The notes beneath the pieces were generated by a model that made no database searches, was not told where the DNA came from, and saw only the letters and a list, made by a program, of their open reading frames with translations. Shown piece after piece: positions 6,508-10,000 of a DNA stretch of 10,000 bases. The DNA is taken from contig JAIWOA010000028.1 of NCBI GenBank assembly GCA_020217115.1, positions 1 to 10,000 on the forward strand. The letters run 5' to 3'. This DNA comes from Calditerrivibrio sp. Lineage in GTDB: Bacteria; Chrysiogenota; Deferribacteres; Deferribacterales; Calditerrivibrionaceae. The first letter of the stretch is position 1; every line of letters begins with the position of its first letter. The translations under genes and the position numbers were made by a program.

Positions 6508-7290
6508 TTAAAATCTATTTATAGCCTTTGTAGGGCAAACCTCCTCACATTTGCCGCAGTTTGTACATTTGTCAGCGTGTATGTAGGCAAGATTATTTTC
6601 AACTGTTATAGCATCTGATGGACAGTTTTTTTCACATAGTCTGCAGGCTATACATGCAACTTTGCAGAAGTTTTTTGCATCAGCACCTTTATCCATAGAT
6701 CTACATGTGACAACAAAATGTTTATCTACTGGCAATATCTCTATCAGTTTTCTTGGGCATGCTTTAACACACATTCCACAAGCTGTACACTTTTCTTCAT
6801 CAACTATCGGTATTCCACCTTCGCCAATATGTATAGCATCGAATTTACAAGCAGTTACACAACTTCCTCCACCAACACACCCATAGGTACATTTTTTTAT
6901 ACCACCAGCTAACAATGTTATACTATTACAATCCCCAGGCCCATCATATATATATTTTTCTTCACAGTTGGTTTTCGTGCCATTGCATCTTACTTTAGCA
7001 ATTTTTTTTACAGAAGATGAAAATTCAATACCCAATAGATTTGCAATTTTTTCAGCTACAACATTTCCCCCTACCGGACATGCTGTTATCAATGCTTCAC
7101 CTTTGACAAGGGCTTCAGCCAGCGCAGCACAACCTGGATATCCACAACCTCCGCAGTTGGCAGATGGAAGTATTTCAACTATTTTTTCAACTTTTGGATC
7201 TTTTTCCATAGAAAACTTTTTGGATGCAATGAGTAATCCGGCTCCAGCTATAGAACCAGCTACACCTAAAACTATAACAGATTCTAACAT
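6508..7290 (-). CDS. rnfB: Rnf complex subunit B, long iron-sulfur form
   Basis: RnfB is the subunit thought to receive electrons from reduced ferredoxin and pass them to the membrane part of the Rnf ferredoxin:NAD+ oxidoreductase. This 260-residue protein has an N-terminal membrane anchor (about 4-23). A cytoplasmic Fe-S domain follows, with C46/C49/C54/C71 in the family motif [17 protein letters not shown]. Four further four-cysteine groups are visible: C134/C138/C144/C148, C168/C171/C174/C178, C213/C216/C219/C223 and C242/C245/C248/C252. Extra cysteines stand at 102, 109, 121, 196 and 209. It is longer than the roughly 190-residue RsxB of enterobacteria and matches the long type of Clostridia, Bacteroidetes and Thermotogae. 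GAGG precedes the ATG, and rnfA ends 9 nt upstream. It is the last gene of the operon, and I see no terminator after it. Confidence 0.96.
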   Translation of the reverse strand: MLESVIVLGVAGSIAGAGLLIASKKFSMEKDPKVEKIVEILPSANCGGCGYPGCAALAEALVKGEALITACPVGGNVVAEKIANLLGIEFSSSVKKIAKVRCNGTKTNCEEKYIYDGPGDCNSITLLAGGIKKCTYGCVGGGSCVTACKFDAIHIGEGGIPIVDEEKCTACGMCVKACPRKLIEILPVDKHFVVTCRSMDKGADAKNFCKVACIACRLCEKNCPSDAITVENNLAYIHADKCTNCGKCEEVCPTKAINRF

Positions 7291-7299
7291 AATCTACCT

Positions 7300-7875
7300 C
7301 TACTTTACTAATCCGCTAAATCCCATAAAAGCAAGGGATAGTATACCAGCTGTAATAAGTGTTATTGGAAGGCCCCTAAAGTAAAATGGTATGTCAGATA
7401 GCTCTATTCTCTCCCTTATGCCAGAGAATATAATTATTGCAACAGACCAACCTACTGCAGAACCTATTGTAAAAATGAGCATTTTGGCAAATCCATAGCC
7501 TAAAGATATATTTAATATGGCCACACCCAGCACTGCACAGTTTGTAGTAATCAAAGGGAGAAAAATACCCAGATTGTTGTATAGGGAAGGGGATGTTTTT
7601 TCTATAACCATCTCTACAAATTGAACTAAAGATGCTATAACTAAGATAAAAATTATCGTCTGAAGGTAACCTAATTTAAATGGGTTTAGAACCAGATATT
7701 GAACTATCCATGTAATTATACCAGCTACACCCATAACAAATATAACTGCATATGACATACCTATAGATGTATCAAGTTTCTTTGAGACACCAATAAAAGG
7801 GCAAATACCAAGGAATCTTGACAATACAAAGTTATTTACAACACTCGCAGATACAAAAAGTAAAATATATTCCAT
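7300..7875 (-). CDS. rnfA: Rnf complex subunit A, membrane Fe-S subunit
   Basis: RnfA is a 191-residue integral membrane protein with about six hydrophobic helices. It pairs with the paralogous RnfE in inverted orientation. The two family cysteines are present: C25 in FLGICPFIG and C113 in TTNCAVLG. By analogy with NqrD/NqrE of Na+-NQR, these and the two of RnfE hold an iron-sulfur centre within the membrane that moves electrons between the two sides. Length and start (MEYILLFVSASVVNNFVLSR) are typical. A Shine-Dalgarno AGGAG overlaps the rnfE stop codon and lies about 7 nt before the ATG, so the genes are co-transcribed and probably coupled. Confidence 0.97.
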   Translation of the reverse strand: MEYILLFVSASVVNNFVLSRFLGICPFIGVSKKLDTSIGMSYAVIFVMGVAGIITWIVQYLVLNPFKLGYLQTIIFILVIASLVQFVEMVIEKTSPSLYNNLGIFLPLITTNCAVLGVAILNISLGYGFAKMLIFTIGSAVGWSVAIIIFSGIRERIELSDIPFYFRGLPITLITAGILSLAFMGFSGLVK

Positions 7876-7884
7876 ATCAAGCTC

Positions 7885-8478
7885 CTAAGATCGTTTCCTC
7901 TTTTCAAAGTAATTTATCAAAAACATTATAAATCCAAGGCCTATGAATGCTCCGGGTGGCATAATCATAACAATTACTGGATTGTAACTGCTACCGAATA
8001 TATTTATATCCAGTATGGATCCATTCCCCAGTATCTCTCTAAAACCACCCAGTATAACAAGGGCAAGGGTAAATCCAAGACCTATACCTATACCATCCAT
8101 TATAGAATCAGCAGCACCATTCTTTGATGCAAAACTCTCTGCTCTACCCAATATAATACAGTTTACGACTATAAGAGGGATAAATAATCCTAAAACCTTG
8201 TGTAAATCATGTAAGTAGGCGTTCATTATAAGATCTACAATGGTTACAAAACTTGCTATTACAACAATATATACAGGTATTCTGACCTTTGAGGGGACAA
8301 TATTTCTAATTAGCGAAATGACAAAATTTGAACATATCAAAACGAATGTAGTTGCAAGGCCCATACCTAAACCATTTTTTACAGAAGTAGTAACTGCAAG
8401 TGCTGGGCACATACCAAGAACCTGTTTGAATACACCATTATTTTTCCAGATACCTTCAAAAAGAACCGATAATCTCAT
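7885..8478 (-). CDS. rnfE: Rnf complex subunit E, membrane Fe-S subunit
   Basis: RnfE is a 197-residue inner-membrane subunit paralogous to RnfA, with about six hydrophobic helices. Conserved cysteines are C24 in QVLGMCPALAVT and C107 in IVVNCIILGRAE, the partners of the RnfA cysteines in the intramembrane Fe-S site. The family sequence GFREILGNGSI (145-155) is also present, and the C-terminus ends in a charged cytoplasmic tail (FEKRKRS). The start codon overlaps the rnfG stop in an ATGA, indicating translational coupling. Order and length are typical, and the motif GRAESFASKNG separates it from NqrD-type proteins less clearly than the operon context does. Confidence 0.97.
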   Translation of the reverse strand: MRLSVLFEGIWKNNGVFKQVLGMCPALAVTTSVKNGLGMGLATTFVLICSNFVISLIRNIVPSKVRIPVYIVVIASFVTIVDLIMNAYLHDLHKVLGLFIPLIVVNCIILGRAESFASKNGAADSIMDGIGIGLGFTLALVILGGFREILGNGSILDINIFGSSYNPVIVMIMPPGAFIGLGFIMFLINYFEKRKRS

Positions 8479-9044
8479 TTATTACCCCCTATAACTTGAG
8501 GATTTTTTAAAACGTTTTCAGCAAACTTTATCCCATTGCTAACTGCTTCACAAACAGCTCGAGGGCTAATTGTTGCACCGCTAAACTGATCAATTATACC
8601 GCCATCTTTTTTTACTGCAATTTTATCTGAAGCAGTCAATCCTTTGAAGGATTGTTTAAATTTATCGCTCTCTATTTTTGATCCAAGTCCGGGTGTTTCT
8701 GCATGGCGTAAAATTTCAATTCCATATATCCTATTATTCGTTTCAACACCAACTAAAACATCTATATCTCCACTGTAACCCTTTGAAGATAAAGTTTTGA
8801 AAGCTATTCCCACAAGTTTGCCATCTTTTTTTGCAACATAAACAGTCTTATCGTCTATATTTATTGTATCCTTATCAGGTTGATTATCATGTGGAGGTAA
8901 AATAATATTTAGAGCCTTTATAAGTTCCTGTCTATAAGCTTCCTCTATCTTATCCTTTGTTCCTTGATATGTCATCGAAAGTAGAAATGCAGCCACAATG
9001 GAAAAAATTCCCAATACAATAATCATTGAATAATTATTTTTCAT
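8475..9044 (-). CDS. rnfG: Rnf complex subunit G, covalent-FMN subunit
   Basis: RnfG is a 189-residue subunit with one N-terminal membrane helix (about 6-24) and a periplasmic FMN-binding domain. The flavin is bound by a phosphoester bond to the threonine of SGAT, here T158 in DQFSGATISPRAV. A second family segment, HAETPGLGSKI, lies at 114-124. A longer frame opens at a TTG at 9059, but the better start is the ATG at 9044. It lies six bases after GGGGAGG (9051-9057), and the protein then begins MKNNYSMIIVLGIF. With this start the gene overlaps the end of rnfD by 11 nt. Its stop overlaps the rnfE start as ATGA. The domain is shared with NqrC, but the neighbours make RnfG secure. Confidence 0.96.
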   Translation of the reverse strand: MKNNYSMIIVLGIFSIVAAFLLSMTYQGTKDKIEEAYRQELIKALNIILPPHDNQPDKDTINIDDKTVYVAKKDGKLVGIAFKTLSSKGYSGDIDVLVGVETNNRIYGIEILRHAETPGLGSKIESDKFKQSFKGLTASDKIAVKKDGGIIDQFSGATISPRAVCEAVSNGIKFAENVLKNPQVIGGNK

Positions 9045-10000
9045 TCGTGGCCTCCCCAAAGGATTTTGGTCTCATGTAATAATCTATTAGAGGCACAAAT
9101 GCGTTCATTATAAGTATGGCAAAGGAAACCCCTTCAGGGTAGCTTCCCCATAGTCTTATGACTGCAGTTAGAACTCCACACCCCAGTCCAAAGATTATTT
9201 GACCTTTTTTAGTTACTGGTGAGCTAACCATATCTGTTGCCATAAAGAATACCCCAAGCATAAGGCCACCAGTCACAAGATGAACAATTGGGTTTAGGGT
9301 CTTCTCAGGAGATATCAACCAATAGGGTATAACAATAATTAAAAAACCGAATAGGTATGAGAAGGGGGTATGCCAGCTTATTATCTTTTTTACCAGCAGA
9401 TATATCCCACCTATCAATATAGCAATTGCAGCAACCTCTCCAAGTGATCCAGCCATATATCCACCGGCATAATTGAAAATATCGTTGTAATCTCCAATGA
9501 TTTTGCCATGGGAAATAATTTCAGATTTTGCCTGTCCAAGGGGTGTAGCTGTACTTACTGCATCAAATATAAATCCATTTTGAATAGGCACAGGTTTTAT
9601 CCAGCTTGTCATCTGCGCTGGCCATGATATTAAAAGAAAAACTCTAGCTACAAGAGCAGGGTTAAAGGGATTCTGCCCAAGCCCTCCGTATATCTGCTTA
9701 CCTATAACAATAGCAACAAAGGAACCAGCAGCTATCATCCACCATGGAGAATTTGGTGGGAGATTCATAGCCAGAAGAATGGCTGTTACCAGAGCACTAT
9801 TGTCATGTAATGTAACCTCTTTTCCCCTGATCTTTAAAAACAGATACTCAAAAAGTAGGGTAAATAATATTGTCAGAATATATGTTTTAATTGCATAAAT
9901 TCCAAAGAAGTATATTGAAACTGCTATTGCTGGTATTAGAGCATAAATAACATTAAGCATTATCTTTGATGTTGTCATCTCATCTCTAATATGTGGGGAA
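9034..10000 (-). CDS. rnfD: Rnf complex subunit D, covalent-FMN membrane subunit (5' end outside window)
   Basis: RnfD is a multi-helix inner-membrane subunit related to NqrB that carries covalently bound FMN. The first ATG inside the window is at 9978, but the frame is open to the edge. The seven codons just before that ATG read SPHIRDE, matching the conserved N-terminal segment of RnfD that precedes the first helix. The true start therefore lies right of 10000, and the 9978 methionine is internal. Counting from that methionine, NPFNPALVARVF is at 103-114, the flavin motif STATPLG at 142-148 with T145 as the likely attachment site, and TDMVSSPVT at 248-256. The C-terminal codons contain the rnfG ribosome binding site. 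rnfC is expected upstream, outside the window. Confidence 0.95.
   Translation of the reverse strand, partial: SPHIRDEMTTSKIMLNVIYALIPAIAVSIYFFGIYAIKTYILTILFTLLFEYLFLKIRGKEVTLHDNSALVTAILLAMNLPPNSPWWMIAAGSFVAIVIGKQIYGGLGQNPFNPALVARVFLLISWPAQMTSWIKPVPIQNGFIFDAVSTATPLGQAKSEIISHGKIIGDYNDIFNYAGGYMAGSLGEVAAIAILIGGIYLLVKKIISWHTPFSYLFGFLIIVIPYWLISPEKTLNPIVHLVTGGLMLGVFFMATDMVSSPVTKKGQIIFGLGCGVLTAVIRLWGSYPEGVSFAILIMNAFVPLIDYYMRPKSFGEATNEK
9051..9057 (-). promoter_or_regulatory. Ribosome binding site of rnfG inside rnfD
   Basis: GGGGAGG on the minus strand lies within the last codons of rnfD (encoding parts of F-G-E-A) and six bases before the ATG at 9044. This fixes the rnfG start and rejects the TTG at 9059. 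Confidence 0.8.

Noticed and set aside
6662..7384. Plus-strand frames opposite rnfB, one reaching into rnfA
   Set aside because: They are antisense to highly conserved rnf genes and lack ribosome binding sites and family features.

Overview
The window is AT-rich, densely coded bacterial chromosome. Several features point to a Gram-negative anaerobe or microaerobe that handles sulfur: a complete-looking Rnf respiratory module with a long, cluster-rich RnfB, an exported haem-motif/rhodanese protein, and a ferredoxin-domain DUF362 protein. The style resembles Deferribacterota (Deferribacter/Calditerrivibrio-like). That is an inference from gene content and base composition, not a demonstrated assignment. 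No mobile element, CRISPR array, rRNA or tRNA was seen.

Layout, left to right. Positions 1-240 hold two intrinsic terminators and no gene. Positions 241-1584 (minus) encode an exported protein with one CxxCH motif and three rhodanese domains, the middle one lacking its cysteine. Positions 1693-5358 (minus) are a compact three-gene unit transcribed in the order aldehyde dehydrogenase, DUF362/ferredoxin protein, RNA uracil-C5 methyltransferase, with 3-nt and 0-nt gaps. Divergent from it is a small DUF2905 membrane protein (5444-5665, plus), whose promoter appears to share a palindromic -35 region with the operon. A cold-shock protein gene (5722-5925, minus) follows, with a strong promoter, a 5'-UTR hairpin and a strong terminator. 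A divergent MoaE-like gene lies at 6105-6503 (plus). From 6508 to the right edge runs the minus-strand rnf operon, transcribed rnfD-rnfG-rnfE-rnfA-rnfB; rnfC would be expected just beyond the edge.

The Rnf proteins would form an inner-membrane ferredoxin:NAD+ oxidoreductase coupled to ion transport. RnfB collects electrons from ferredoxin, RnfA/RnfE carry the intramembrane Fe-S site, RnfG and RnfD carry covalent FMN, and RnfC (not seen) would meet NAD.

Three start sites need correction from sequence evidence. rnfD begins upstream of the window edge, because the conserved SPHIR segment is in frame before its first visible ATG. rnfG and the aldehyde dehydrogenase each begin at an internal ATG placed just after a strong Shine-Dalgarno sequence. 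I see no clearly new multi-gene system. The most unusual items are the haem/triple-rhodanese protein, the MoaE homologue missing its usual C-terminal lysine motif, and the odd dehydrogenase/DUF362/methyltransferase operon.
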